A stretch of DNA of 64,000 nucleotides from contig NC_007777.1 in the NCBI RefSeq assembly GCF_000013345.1, positions 372,001 to 436,000 of the forward strand, in the 5' to 3' direction. The notes under the pieces are model-generated. The model saw only the letters and a program-made list of their open reading frames with translations. It did no database searches and had not been told where the DNA came from. Shown here piece after piece: positions 48,513-56,921 of this stretch. Origin of the DNA: Frankia casuarinae (lineage in GTDB: Bacteria > Actinomycetota > Actinomycetes > Frankiales > Frankiaceae). Made by a program: the position numbers and the translations under genes. Each line of letters starts with the position of its first letter. The stretch's first letter is position 1.

Positions 48513-50039
48513 TCAGGACGGGTCGGGGCGTTCCGGCACGAGGTGCTGGCCGGGGGCCGCGGCGCCGTGCAGGCGCAGGGTCGCCCCGGCGGCGTCCGTG
48601 CCGGCTTCCCCACCGGTGTTCGTACGGGATACCGGGTGGGTCGGTTCCAGGAGCCGGTGTGACCCCACCGGCTCACCCGGTCCGTCGGTTCCAGGCCGAT
48701 CCCCCGGGGCCGGCCGGGACGGCGCCATGGCGCCCGCGAAGGCCGTGGCGACGATCAGGGCGCCGGCGACCGACAGCAGCACGCGATTCGGCTCGTCAAC
48801 ATCCAGGACGCGCGCGAGCAGCAGACCGATCCCCGACCCGCTCACCGCCGCGGCCACGGTCGTCAGGACACCGATCCGCCGGTCGCTCAGGAAGATCATT
48901 TGCCCGCAGATGAGGCCGATTATCGCGGCGGCCACCGGCCCCACGACGGCATGGCCGGTCCGCTCGGTTTCGGCGGCCCAGACCCCGACCGTGGCGGCCA
49001 GACCGGTCAGGGCGAGCAGCGCGGTCAGGACCGATGGCCGTGACGAGGACGGGGATGGCCGTGACGGATGCGCGGGCCCGACTGCGGGGAATGACGGCGT
49101 CGGGACGGGTGAGGGTGTGGGGGGAGGGGTTGCCGGCGGGCCGGGATTCGGGGTCGGCCGGGTCTGCTCGCGGTTCGGTTCCGCACCCGTGACCGGGGGG
49201 ACGTCGTTGCTGGCGTCGGCCGTCTCCTCGGGGGAGAGCCGCTGGGTGAGCAGGCGGACGAGCTCGCCGGCGGAGGGCCGGTGCCCGGGGTTCTTCGTCA
49301 GGGCCTGACGAACGGGACCGAGCAGCCGCTCGGGCACGCCGTCGAGCTCCGGCTCGGTCGAGCTGATGTGCAGCGCCACGATCTCCGGCGCCTCGCCGCG
49401 GAAGGGCCGCCGCCCGGTCGCGGCGAAGACCACGCAGCATCCCCAGGCGAAGACGTCCGCGGCCGATCCCGCCTGCTGGCCGTTGATCTGCTCGGGGGCC
49501 ATCCAGACCACGGTCCCGACGAGTTCGCCCGCCTGGGTGTAGCCGGTGTAGTCGGCCGACCGGGCCACCCCGAAGTCGATGACCTTGGGACCGGCCCAGG
49601 ACATCACGATGTTCGCCGGTTTGAGGTCGCGATGCACCACGCTGGCGGCGTGGATCGCCTCGAGGGCCGCGGCGAGACCGATCGCGAGCCCATCCAGAGG
49701 GCGGCCCGTGAGCGGGCCGCCCTCCTGGACGGCGGCGCGCAGGGTGGGGCCCGCCACGTATTCGGTCGCGAGCCAGGGCTTCGGCCCGTCCACCTCGGCC
49801 CTGATCACCCGGGCGACGGTGTCGGCTCGCACATGCCGGGCAGCCGAGACCTCGGAACGGAAGCGGGCACGGAACTCGGGGTCACTGGCATGCACCTCGT
49901 GCGGCACCTTCACCGCGACGGGCTGGTCGTCCGGTCCGAATCCCAGGTAAACAACGCCCATGCCGCCGGCGCCGATGCGATTGTGCAGGCGATAGGGCCC
50001 CATCACCCGCGGGTCGGTGTCGTTCAGTGGTCGTAGCAC
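48513..50039 (-). CDS. Ser/Thr protein kinase with C-terminal membrane helices
   Basis: This is a 508-residue kinase (GTG start with GAGG upstream). Kinase domain at about 14-265: YRLHNRIGAGGMGVVYLGFG, AVKV lysine, VVHRDLKPANIVMSW, KVIDFGVARSAD and TVVWMAPEQI. A Pro/Ser/Thr-rich linker of about 60 residues follows. Four to five helices come next (VLTALLALTGLAATVGVWAA, AVVGPVAAAIIGLICGQMIF, LTTVAAAVSGSGIGLLLARV, LLSVAGALIVATAFAGAMAP), then a polar tail. No extracellular sensor domain is seen. It lies between the TAXI protein and the kinase-Fn3 gene on the same strand, so the three may act in one signalling path. Confidence 0.92.
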   Translation of the reverse strand: MLRPLNDTDPRVMGPYRLHNRIGAGGMGVVYLGFGPDDQPVAVKVPHEVHASDPEFRARFRSEVSAARHVRADTVARVIRAEVDGPKPWLATEYVAGPTLRAAVQEGGPLTGRPLDGLAIGLAAALEAIHAASVVHRDLKPANIVMSWAGPKVIDFGVARSADYTGYTQAGELVGTVVWMAPEQINGQQAGSAADVFAWGCCVVFAATGRRPFRGEAPEIVALHISSTEPELDGVPERLLGPVRQALTKNPGHRPSAGELVRLLTQRLSPEETADASNDVPPVTGAEPNREQTRPTPNPGPPATPPPTPSPVPTPSFPAVGPAHPSRPSPSSSRPSVLTALLALTGLAATVGVWAAETERTGHAVVGPVAAAIIGLICGQMIFLSDRRIGVLTTVAAAVSGSGIGLLLARVLDVDEPNRVLLSVAGALIVATAFAGAMAPSRPAPGDRPGTDGPGEPVGSHRLLEPTHPVSRTNTGGEAGTDAAGATLRLHGAAAPGQHLVPERPDPS

Positions 50040-50080
50040 GGCTGGTCCTCGAGCGTCCCTGTCCCCGGCGGCACTGCCTT

Positions 50081-50131
50081 TGGTGGCGCTGTCACGTTGG
50101 TGGCGCTGTCACGTTGGTGGCGCTGTCACGT
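50081..50131. repeat. 17-bp tandem repeat (three copies) between the TAXI and kinase genes
   Basis: Three copies of tggtggcgctgtcacgt run across the stop codon of the TAXI gene (50126-50128) into the short spacer before the kinase start. The period is not a multiple of three. Confidence 0.9.
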
Positions 50132-51289
50132 CGCACCACAGCCCGGTGGCCGTCGGAATCTCTGAACGTAGTATTCCGCGGCGGCCCGATGCAGCGGTAT
50201 ATAGCAGAAAAGTGGCCCTTCGTAGACGGACAGCGCGTCCGGGACCGTCCGTCCCCCGGGGTTGTCGCCCCACAGCTCCTTCGCGTAGTCCTGCGGATCC
50301 CGGAACAGTTCGGCGGTCGCCCGCCTGACCAGCACCGGATCGGCGTCCGCATGGGCGAGCAGGCCGTTGGGGATCGTGACGGTCCGGACTGGCGAGATCC
50401 CCCGGTAGTCGTCGGGTCCGAGGCTTCCGGTGCCGAAGACCGGCCCGGCGAAGAAGTGCCCGCGGGACCGGTAGAACTGGTCCCAGTCGGCGGTGATGCC
50501 GTCCTGGTAGCTGGACAGGTCGAGCAGGCGCAGCCTGGCGCCACCGGCGATGGCGTTCTTGATCTGCCGGGTTCCGGCTCCGCCCGCCCAGACCACCGCG
50601 TCCACCTTCCCGGCGGACAGGCGGCGCAGGGCCTCGTCGATGGAGGATTCGTCCAGTTCGCCGCGGCAGTCCTCGGACAGGGCCACCCGCAGGAGCACCT
50701 CGCTGATCTGCCGGACCCCCGATCCCGACCGGCCGGCGGCGATGGGTCGGTGGCAGAGATCGGCGAAGCGGGTGATGTCGACGTCATCCGACCTGCTGGT
50801 GGGGTCGCGCACGATCACGTGCAGCAGGTCCTGATGGACGGGTCCGATGGTGCGCAGACCCGCCACCGGGTGGCCACCGCGGTTCGGATCGAACTGGTTG
50901 ACCCCCTCCGCCGCGTCGACCGTCGTGTTGAGCTGCGCGATCGCCAACCCGCAGACGCGGCTGTCGGGTGATTCCAGGTTATAGATGTTCTCCGTGGAAC
51001 CCGCCGTTTCCACGACGTCCACGTCGAAGTGTTCCGGGGCGGCTTGCAACCGGGTCCGCAGTACCCGGGCAAACTGGTTGTAGGGTGACCCGACACTGCC
51101 AGTGAAGATCTGTACCGAAGTGCAGGCGGATCGGCCCGCCGGCGGCCAGGCGGCCGCCCTGGAACGATCGGACGTGGTAATGAGCAAAGTGACGACGGCG
51201 ACGGCGAGAACCACACCGATCACCACGGTGAGGCGTTGCCGTCGGGTCAGCCTTTCCGGCCGGGACCCGGCCGGTTGGTCCGTCGACAC
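50126..51289 (-). CDS. TAXI-family solute-binding protein, orphan
   Basis: This is a 387-residue protein (GTG start, GGAGG upstream). An uncleaved anchor (LTVVIGVVLAVAVVTLLITT) lies near residues 19-38. The extracytoplasmic domain matches TRAP-associated extracytoplasmic immunogenic (TAXI) proteins: QIFTGSVGSPYNQFARVLRT, FDVDVVETAGSTENIYNLES, RTIGPVHQDLLHVIV, AAGRSGSGVRQISEVLLRVA and VDAVVWAGGAGTRQIKNAI. No TRAP permease (DctM/DctQ) gene is in the window. Placed directly before two Ser/Thr kinases, it may act as a ligand sensor, not a transporter subunit; that is inference. Confidence 0.88.
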   Translation of the reverse strand: MSTDQPAGSRPERLTRRQRLTVVIGVVLAVAVVTLLITTSDRSRAAAWPPAGRSACTSVQIFTGSVGSPYNQFARVLRTRLQAAPEHFDVDVVETAGSTENIYNLESPDSRVCGLAIAQLNTTVDAAEGVNQFDPNRGGHPVAGLRTIGPVHQDLLHVIVRDPTSRSDDVDITRFADLCHRPIAAGRSGSGVRQISEVLLRVALSEDCRGELDESSIDEALRRLSAGKVDAVVWAGGAGTRQIKNAIAGGARLRLLDLSSYQDGITADWDQFYRSRGHFFAGPVFGTGSLGPDDYRGISPVRTVTIPNGLLAHADADPVLVRRATAELFRDPQDYAKELWGDNPGGRTVPDALSVYEGPLFCYIPLHRAAAEYYVQRFRRPPGCGAT

Positions 51290-51483
51290 CGCGCATCCTC
51301 CGCTCTGGGATGTGGATCATTGACGACCATGGTCGCGGAATGCGGGAAATCGTAGAGGAATCGGCAGAGCAGGTTCACAGCCGGGGGTGCGGTGGTAAAG
51401 CGCCCCGCTGCCAGCTTCTCGGAAACTCTTCCGGAGCGCGATTCCCGGCGGGCCTTCGGGCTTGTCCGGTGGACGACACGGGG

Positions 51484-53370
51484 TCACCGGTGGCGAGGCC
51501 AACGTCCGGCTTCCCGGCCTGGGAGCCACAGGTCGACCCCGCCGACCCGGCTGGGAGCCGCGCCGACGAGTTCGCGCAGCAGCGTGCGTAGCTCGGCGGT
51601 CCGCCGCGCCGGTCCCAGCACGACGGCGTCCGGGGCGAGCCGTTTGTAGGCCGCCCGCAGCCGCGGCGATCCCGACATGGCAGCGGCGGTCGTCGCGCCG
51701 TTGTCGATGTCGATGAGGGCGGACGTCAGCGCGTCCGGCGGGCTGTGGAACGCCGCCCGGCCATCGGGCCCGGGGACGGTGCAGTAGCAGCCGGGGATGA
51801 CGAACCGGAAGTTCGCCCTGGCCTGCCACAGCATGGCCTCGGCGTTCTGGGGATGGGGAAAGGGGACGACGAGTGCGGTGGCACCCTGCGGAATCAGGGT
51901 CACCCCGTCACTGGTGAAGAACGCGGGCGTCGTCATCGACGTGGTGAGCATCGGGGCGGGGACGAGCGCCACCAGGGCCGCGAGTGTCAGCAGGCCGGCT
52001 CCCAGCCGGACGGTCCTGGTCCGGACCCGAGCGGGGATCTCCCGTCCGGGGTCCGGATCGGCGGGCACCGTCCGATCCGACGCCAGCCGGTCAAGCCCGG
52101 TCGCCACCACGATGGCCGCGCACATCATCACGTATAACGCCAGGCGGGAGGGCAACACGTTGCCGAGTACCGGCACGTGCTGAAGGGGCAGCCACGGGAG
52201 GGGAACGCCGGTGTCCCGGCCGTCGACATGCAGGTGACCACCGAGTGAGAGCACGGCCATGACCACGCCGAGCGGAGCGAACACCCCGACCGGCGGAGGC
52301 CGGCGCGCGCCGCCCGTCGCGACGACGACCACGACGACCACGACGATCAGTGGAGCGCCCAGGTAACCGCTGACCTCGACCGCGTTCCCCGTGAAACCGA
52401 GGCTGTGGCGCAGCGCGCCGTCCGGGGCGACGGCCTGCATGGGCGTCGGCGTGACGAAGGTCAGCAGATCCGTCACGGCGATTCCATCGGGTTGGATCGA
52501 GCCATGGATCCGCTGGGCACCCAGGAACTGGGTGCCCAGCGGCCAGGCGAGCGCGACCGCGGCGACCCCGCCGGCCGTGGCGAGGCCGCTCAGGGCCGGT
52601 CGTAGCCGCGATCGGATCCGATCGCGATGACGTACGGCGAGGATCACAAGGCCGAACGTGGCTGCCAGCGCGGATGTGGCGAGCAGCTCCTCGCCGATCA
52701 GCGCCTGGGCGATGATCGCCAGGCCGAGCAGGACGCCGGTGCGCCGCGGCCCCCGCCCGCGGACCACGAGATCGTCGAGGAGCAGCAGGAGAACCGGCGG
52801 GAACGGCGCGAAGGTCAGATGCAGATGACCGTAGGACGCGCCGATCATGTGCGGTCCGAAGCCGTACAGCAGGCCCGCCAGCGCCGCCGGTCCCGGACGT
52901 ACCCATCGGCGCAGCACCCAGAACAGGGCGAATCCGCTGATCACGGGCGCCAGAGTCAGCAGCACCGTCAGCGTGGTCACGGGGCCGCCCAGCAGCGTGA
53001 TCGGTGCGGCCAGCGCGCCCAGTAGGAGCACGGGTGTGCTCCACAGGACGTCGGCCCCGTCGGGGGCGTTGATGTGGTGCGTCAGGAACGGGTTGAGCCC
53101 GTCGGCGAGCGCGTGCGGCGTCCAGCCGAGGAACCAGGCGAACAGCATGGCGTCGTTGCCGCCGTAGGAGACGTTCCCGAGATTCCCCCACGCGGAGTGG
53201 AAGATGCCGATGGCCACCGCCAGGTATCCCACCGCGACCAACAGCGGCGGAGGAACCTGGATCCGCCAGGACCGGATCTCCGGCGCCGGGCGTGCACTGT
53301 GGCCGGGAGCATGATCGGTACCGTGACCGGAGATGCCTTCGGCGGCCCCAGCGGTTTCGGATTGCGTCAC
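51484..53370 (-). CDS. Polytopic membrane protein, GT-C glycosyltransferase-like
   Basis: This is a 628-residue protein. GTG 53370 has AGGGGGG upstream. About eleven to twelve membrane helices fill residues 30-470, with a first extracytoplasmic loop containing GNVSYGGNDAMLFAWFLGWT and FLTHHINAPDGADVLWSTP, acidic and His residues typical of GT-C enzymes that use polyprenyl-phosphate sugars. A C-terminal soluble domain of about 130 residues follows (VPFPHPQNAEAMLWQARANF). No close family can be named. It lies 194 bp upstream of the TAXI gene on the same strand. Confidence 0.78.
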   Translation of the reverse strand: MTQSETAGAAEGISGHGTDHAPGHSARPAPEIRSWRIQVPPPLLVAVGYLAVAIGIFHSAWGNLGNVSYGGNDAMLFAWFLGWTPHALADGLNPFLTHHINAPDGADVLWSTPVLLLGALAAPITLLGGPVTTLTVLLTLAPVISGFALFWVLRRWVRPGPAALAGLLYGFGPHMIGASYGHLHLTFAPFPPVLLLLLDDLVVRGRGPRRTGVLLGLAIIAQALIGEELLATSALAATFGLVILAVRHRDRIRSRLRPALSGLATAGGVAAVALAWPLGTQFLGAQRIHGSIQPDGIAVTDLLTFVTPTPMQAVAPDGALRHSLGFTGNAVEVSGYLGAPLIVVVVVVVVATGGARRPPPVGVFAPLGVVMAVLSLGGHLHVDGRDTGVPLPWLPLQHVPVLGNVLPSRLALYVMMCAAIVVATGLDRLASDRTVPADPDPGREIPARVRTRTVRLGAGLLTLAALVALVPAPMLTTSMTTPAFFTSDGVTLIPQGATALVVPFPHPQNAEAMLWQARANFRFVIPGCYCTVPGPDGRAAFHSPPDALTSALIDIDNGATTAAAMSGSPRLRAAYKRLAPDAVVLGPARRTAELRTLLRELVGAAPSRVGGVDLWLPGREAGRWPRHR

Positions 53371-53678
53371 GACGGCCCCCCTCGTGTGCCCGTAGACCCC
53401 GATCCGCCCCCTGCGGACGGGATGTACGGGGCGTTCACGACCATAGTCGCCCTGATTGCCTCCGTAGCTACATAACGTGATGATTTGGCGGTATGGGGTG
53501 ACGGTCCACCCGCGACACGGCACAGGGAGGGATACCCGCCGGGGGAGAGTTCCTCAGCCGGCTGCGGAAACCCTCGCCGGTTTTCCGGGACCGCGTTCGT
53601 TCCCGCGGGTCCGGCGGTTCCCGGTGCTGGGCTGTCCGGTGCTGGGCTGTCCGGGCCGTTCCGGTGCGGCGCGCGGTA
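53371..53678. other. Spacer with a 15-bp duplication
   Basis: This 308-bp gap lies between two minus-strand genes. Two tandem copies of ccggtgctgggctgt occur at 53621-53650, close to the end of the upstream hypothetical gene. The ribosome site of the GT-C-like gene is at its left end. No gene is supported. Confidence 0.55.
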
Positions 53679-54179
53679 CTACCCGGCTGCCCGGTCCTGG
53701 CCGCGGGGCGTGGCGCTCGGATCCGCCCATTCCGCCACCAACGCGGCGTAGCTGCGATAGCGCGCAACGGCGTAGTCGTCGGAGACGACGCCGTCGCGGT
53801 CAAGCACGGCGACGGGATAGCCGCGCTCCGCGCGATAGCCCCGTTCACCGACGATGACCCGCCCCCCGAGCCGGACCACTCCGACGACGTACGGCAGGGA
53901 GGTCCAGCGGGGCGGGCGGGCGGCGGCCAGGATGCTCGGGTCCCGCCAGGCATACAGGCCGCAGGCGCAGTGCTCGTCCGGGACCCGTCCGTGGCCCGCG
54001 CCGGGCTCGCCGGGCTCGACGTCCCGGTCCGGCCGGCGGGTGCGCAGGCAATGTGCCTCGGTCATGCCGTCGGCGCGCCAGAGCAGCAACCCGGGTGGAA
54101 ACGGCGACCACGGCGTCCAGGCAGGGCGTAGCTGGCCGCGCGCGTCCACCGCCCACTGCCGCCAGCCGAGCAGGCTCAC
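53679..54179 (-). CDS. Hypothetical protein with Cys pair
   Basis: This is a 166-residue soluble protein starting at GTG 54179 within the upstream stop (GTGA overlap). It contains GLLLWRADGMTEAHCLRTRR, DEHCACGLYAWRDPS (closely spaced Cys-x-Cys and an upstream Cys/His) and YVVGVVRLGGRVIVGERGYR, which suggests a small beta-rich metal-binding protein. I recall similar unannotated actinobacterial proteins with a CGLYAW-type motif but no function. The upstream 100-residue gene is its likely partner. Confidence 0.65.
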   Translation of the reverse strand: MSLLGWRQWAVDARGQLRPAWTPWSPFPPGLLLWRADGMTEAHCLRTRRPDRDVEPGEPGAGHGRVPDEHCACGLYAWRDPSILAAARPPRWTSLPYVVGVVRLGGRVIVGERGYRAERGYPVAVLDRDGVVSDDYAVARYRSYAALVAEWADPSATPRGQDRAAG

Positions 54180-54478
54180 CCGGGAACCGGTTCCAGGTCC
54201 GGTTCCGGCGCGGCCGGGACCGGGATGGTCAGCGGCTCGGAGTCGGGAAAGCTGATCGGCTCGTCTTCGACGATCCGTTCCGGTCTGCCCACATCACCCA
54301 CACGTCTACGGTGAGCGCCCGATACCGAGCCGTCAATGCCCCCGGCGGGTAGCAGGCACCCCATCGGGGTACGGGCCCTCCCGCCGGGGGCGGGCCGACC
54401 GGCGGAACCAGGCGCAGCGCCGCGGGCCGCGACCACTGGTTCCCACGAACGCCTGGTCGGCGTGTCGATGATCTCCAC
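54176..54478 (-). CDS. Small hypothetical protein coupled to the next gene
   Basis: This is a 100-residue frame from GTG 54478. The first half is Arg/Gly/Pro-rich, and the end is acidic and Pro-rich (PISFPDSEPLTIPVPAAPEP). It has no family and a weak ribosome site. Support comes from the 4-bp overlap with the following gene and the tight divergent arrangement (about 40 bp) with the thioesterase gene. Confidence 0.45.
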   Translation of the reverse strand: MEIIDTPTRRSWEPVVAARGAAPGSAGRPAPGGRARTPMGCLLPAGGIDGSVSGAHRRRVGDVGRPERIVEDEPISFPDSEPLTIPVPAAPEPDLEPVPG

Positions 54479-54519
54479 CGGTGGTGTTCAATGTGCTCTT
54501 CGCCTAGTCCTGTGGGGTG

Positions 54520-55611
54520 ATGTCGTTGCCGGGCATGTCTGCGGCCGATCCGTACCAGGTGGCCGCGGCCCTGCTGTGGGCCCGCGTCCTCGGTCTCGAG
54601 ACCGTCGGTCTGCATGACGACTTCACCGATCTCGGCGGTGATGCGGCGACCGCCCAGGAGCTGGTGGCGACCCTGTGCGACGAGTTCGGGGTCCGGCTGC
54701 CGAGCTCCGTGGTCGCCCAGGCGCCGACGCCCGCCGCGTTCGCCGAGGTGTGGGCCGCCCGGCAGAGCGAGTCCGTCGGGCATCCCACCGTGATGCCGCT
54801 GACGCCCGACGGTTCCGGCACCCCGTTGTTCTGCTTCCCGGAGGCTGGTGGGCCGGCGATCGGTCTGCTCCCGTTCGCCCGGTACTTCGCGGGCGAACGG
54901 CGAGTCTACGGGATGCAGGCGCACGCCCTGGAACGGCGGGGCGTCCCCGACTGGTCGGTGTCGGCCGCCGCCCGGCGGCACGTGGGGGAGATCCGTCTTC
55001 TCCAGCCGACGGGTCCCTACCTGCTGGCCGGGCACTCCTTCGGCGGACTGATCGCGTTCGAGGCCGCGCAGGTCCTCCGGAAGGCGGGCCACGAGGTCGG
55101 CCTGCTGGCGTTGATCGACACCTATCTGCCGGGTACCTCGCGGCTGACCCGATCCGGGGCGATCGTGCCGACCAGTCAGTTGGAGGGAGCGCATCCGGAC
55201 TCCCCAACACCGCCCGACGCCGGTCGGGGGATCGGCCCACTCGCCGCCGACGACGGGCCCACGCTGACCCCGCGGGTGGTGGTCGACCGCCTGCGCCAAC
55301 TCGTCGAGCTGCCGCTCGCCGGCGTGGTCCGCTTCCGGGGGATGCACCAGTACGACGTCTTCTACAACCAGGGGCGCATTCTGACGATGACCTACCGCCC
55401 CCGCACCTACGATGGCCGGACGACGGTCTGGCTCGCCGACGACCACGACGAGATCGAGGCCTGGCGGGGCGTCCTGACCGGGCCCGCCGCGATCCGCCGG
55501 ATCGGCGGGGACCACCGCGGCGTCCTGCGGGAACCGCTGGTCGCCGAGGTGGTGGCCGAGCTGCGCCACGAGCTGGCGACGGTGCCCGGCATCGACGGCC
55601 GCCGGGTCTGA
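54520..55611 (+). CDS. Carrier-protein-like domain fused to an alpha/beta-hydrolase thioesterase
   Basis: This is a 363-residue protein from ATG 54520 (GTG 54517 adjoining). Residues about 8-80 follow the plan of a peptidyl/acyl carrier domain: VAAALLWARVLGLETVGLHD, DDFTDLGGDAATAQELVATL and LPSSVVAQAPTPAAFAEVW. At the phosphopantetheine position the usual GGDS reads GGDA, so no prosthetic group can attach. Residues about 95-350 are a type I thioesterase: PLFCFPEAGGPAIGLLPFAR, nucleophile LLAGHSFGGLIAFEAAQVL, Asp in LADDHDEIEAW and His in RIGGDHRGVLREP, a complete triad. No NRPS or PKS module is nearby. It may hydrolyse a free acyl thioester, with the carrier part kept as a docking element. 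Confidence 0.85.
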   Translation: MSLPGMSAADPYQVAAALLWARVLGLETVGLHDDFTDLGGDAATAQELVATLCDEFGVRLPSSVVAQAPTPAAFAEVWAARQSESVGHPTVMPLTPDGSGTPLFCFPEAGGPAIGLLPFARYFAGERRVYGMQAHALERRGVPDWSVSAAARRHVGEIRLLQPTGPYLLAGHSFGGLIAFEAAQVLRKAGHEVGLLALIDTYLPGTSRLTRSGAIVPTSQLEGAHPDSPTPPDAGRGIGPLAADDGPTLTPRVVVDRLRQLVELPLAGVVRFRGMHQYDVFYNQGRILTMTYRPRTYDGRTTVWLADDHDEIEAWRGVLTGPAAIRRIGGDHRGVLREPLVAEVVAELRHELATVPGIDGRRV

Positions 55612-55612
55612 T

Positions 55613-55852
55613 CTCCTGCGGATCGCCATCTCCACGCCGCCCGCGGAGACGTTTGCCGCATTGCGGCGGCGCTACCCGCAGGTCGACCCCGAGCGACTCC
55701 TCCCGGTCGGGTGGGACGCGGCGCGTTCGTTGATCGCCGAATATCTTGCCGCCGGGATGAGTAAGTTCGTCGTTCATCCGGTCACGACACCCGGCGGATG
55801 GCCGGATTTCTTCGACGCCTTCGCCGCCGAACTCATGCCGCTCGAGACCTGA
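55613..55852 (+). pseudogene. C-terminal fragment of an LLM-class F420-dependent oxidoreductase
   Basis: Directly after the thioesterase stop, a frame without ATG start reads RIAISTPPAETFAALRRRYP, LLPVGWDAARSLIAEYLAAG and MSKFVVHPVTTPGGWPDFFD, ending AAELMPLET. This matches the last 80 or so residues of luciferase-family F420 oxidoreductases. The first three quarters of the gene are missing and the thioesterase gene occupies the junction. It is a truncated relic, not an expressed gene, unless the TTG at 55661 is used. Confidence 0.65.
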
Positions 55853-55895
55853 TCGGCGGGCGTTTCTGGCGAGTCGGACGATATGGACGGAGGGC

Positions 55896-56657
55896 TCAGG
55901 TGATGGTGAAACCGCCGTCGACGGCAAGGGTCTGCCCGGTGACGAAACTGCCGGCGTCGGAGGCCAGGAAGAGCAGCGCCGCGGTCAGTTCCTCCGGTTC
56001 ACCGAAGCGTCCGCCGAGGACCCTCGGCAACTGGGTCTCGAGGTACTCGGGCTGGTACGCGTCGGTCATCTCAGAGTGGAAGAAACCCGGCGCCAGCGCG
56101 TTCACCCGGATGCCGCGTCGGCCGGTCCATTGCTGGGCCAGATCGCGGGTGAGGCCGACGAGTGCGGCCTTGCTCGCCGCGTAGGCCGCCTGCGGCAGGC
56201 CGGCGGTCGTCAGACCGAGAACGCTGGAGATGTTAACGATGCTGCTGCCGGGTCGCATGACCCGCGCCGTCGCCTGCGCCATCCAGTAGCAGCCGCCCAG
56301 GTTGACGTCGATGACGGAGCGGAACTGTTGCGGGGTCTCCTTGAGCGCGGGGACGGCGGTGCCGATCCCGGCGTTGTTGACCAGGATGTCGACCCGGCCG
56401 AAGGTCTCCATCGCGGCGGCGACAAGGTGTTCGCAGGAGGCGGGGTCGGTGACGTCGGTGGCGACGGGCAGGGCGCGGCGGCCCTCCTTCTCCACGAACT
56501 CGGCGGTGGCGGTGAGCCGGTCGACCCGGCGGGCGCCCAGGGCCACGTCCGCGCCGGCCTCGGCCAGGCCCCGGGCGAAGTCCACCCCGAGACCAGAGGA
56601 CGCCCCGGTGACGACGGCGACCCGACCGTCCAATCGGAAACGGTCCAATACGGACAT
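55896..56657 (-). CDS. Short-chain dehydrogenase/reductase (FabG-like)
   Basis: This is a 253-residue SDR from ATG 56657 with AAGGAG upstream. It shows [40 protein letters not shown], Ser in SIVNISSVLGLTTA, AYAASKAALVGLTRDLA with Tyr/Lys, and the usual end FVTGQTLAVDGGFTIT. It is highly typical of 3-oxoacyl-ACP or alcohol reductases, probably NADP- or NAD-dependent, and the substrate is not assigned. It lies 264 bp downstream of the diguanylate cyclase gene on the same strand. Confidence 0.94.
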   Translation of the reverse strand: MSVLDRFRLDGRVAVVTGASSGLGVDFARGLAEAGADVALGARRVDRLTATAEFVEKEGRRALPVATDVTDPASCEHLVAAAMETFGRVDILVNNAGIGTAVPALKETPQQFRSVIDVNLGGCYWMAQATARVMRPGSSIVNISSVLGLTTAGLPQAAYAASKAALVGLTRDLAQQWTGRRGIRVNALAPGFFHSEMTDAYQPEYLETQLPRVLGGRFGEPEELTAALLFLASDAGSFVTGQTLAVDGGFTIT

Positions 56658-56921
56658 AGAGTGCTCCTTCACGATAAGGCGGCTCGCGCCTGATCATGGA
56701 TCCCATCCCGGGCCGGCGAGCGATCCGGGCTTCTCGCGCCGCCATCCTTGCAGGTCCCGGCGGCTGGCCCTACCAGGCTGCCGGCAAACGTGTTCCGGAA
56801 CATGTGATCTGTGGGTCGGGGGGTACTGACGACGTGTCGGTTACTTCGACCTCACCGGCTGTGAAGCGCGACAATCCCGCGCACGTCGACAGGGCGACCG
56901 AGGGCCTCGGGAGAGCGGAGG

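Noticed and set aside
46421-48913. 830-codon plus-strand frame opposite the kinase-Fn3 gene
   Set aside because: The minus strand has complete kinase catalytic motifs. This frame is an antisense shadow.
51484-53523. Longer start (53523) for the GT-C-like membrane protein
   Set aside because: The extension is not hydrophobic or family-like. GTG 53370 has a strong ribosome site.
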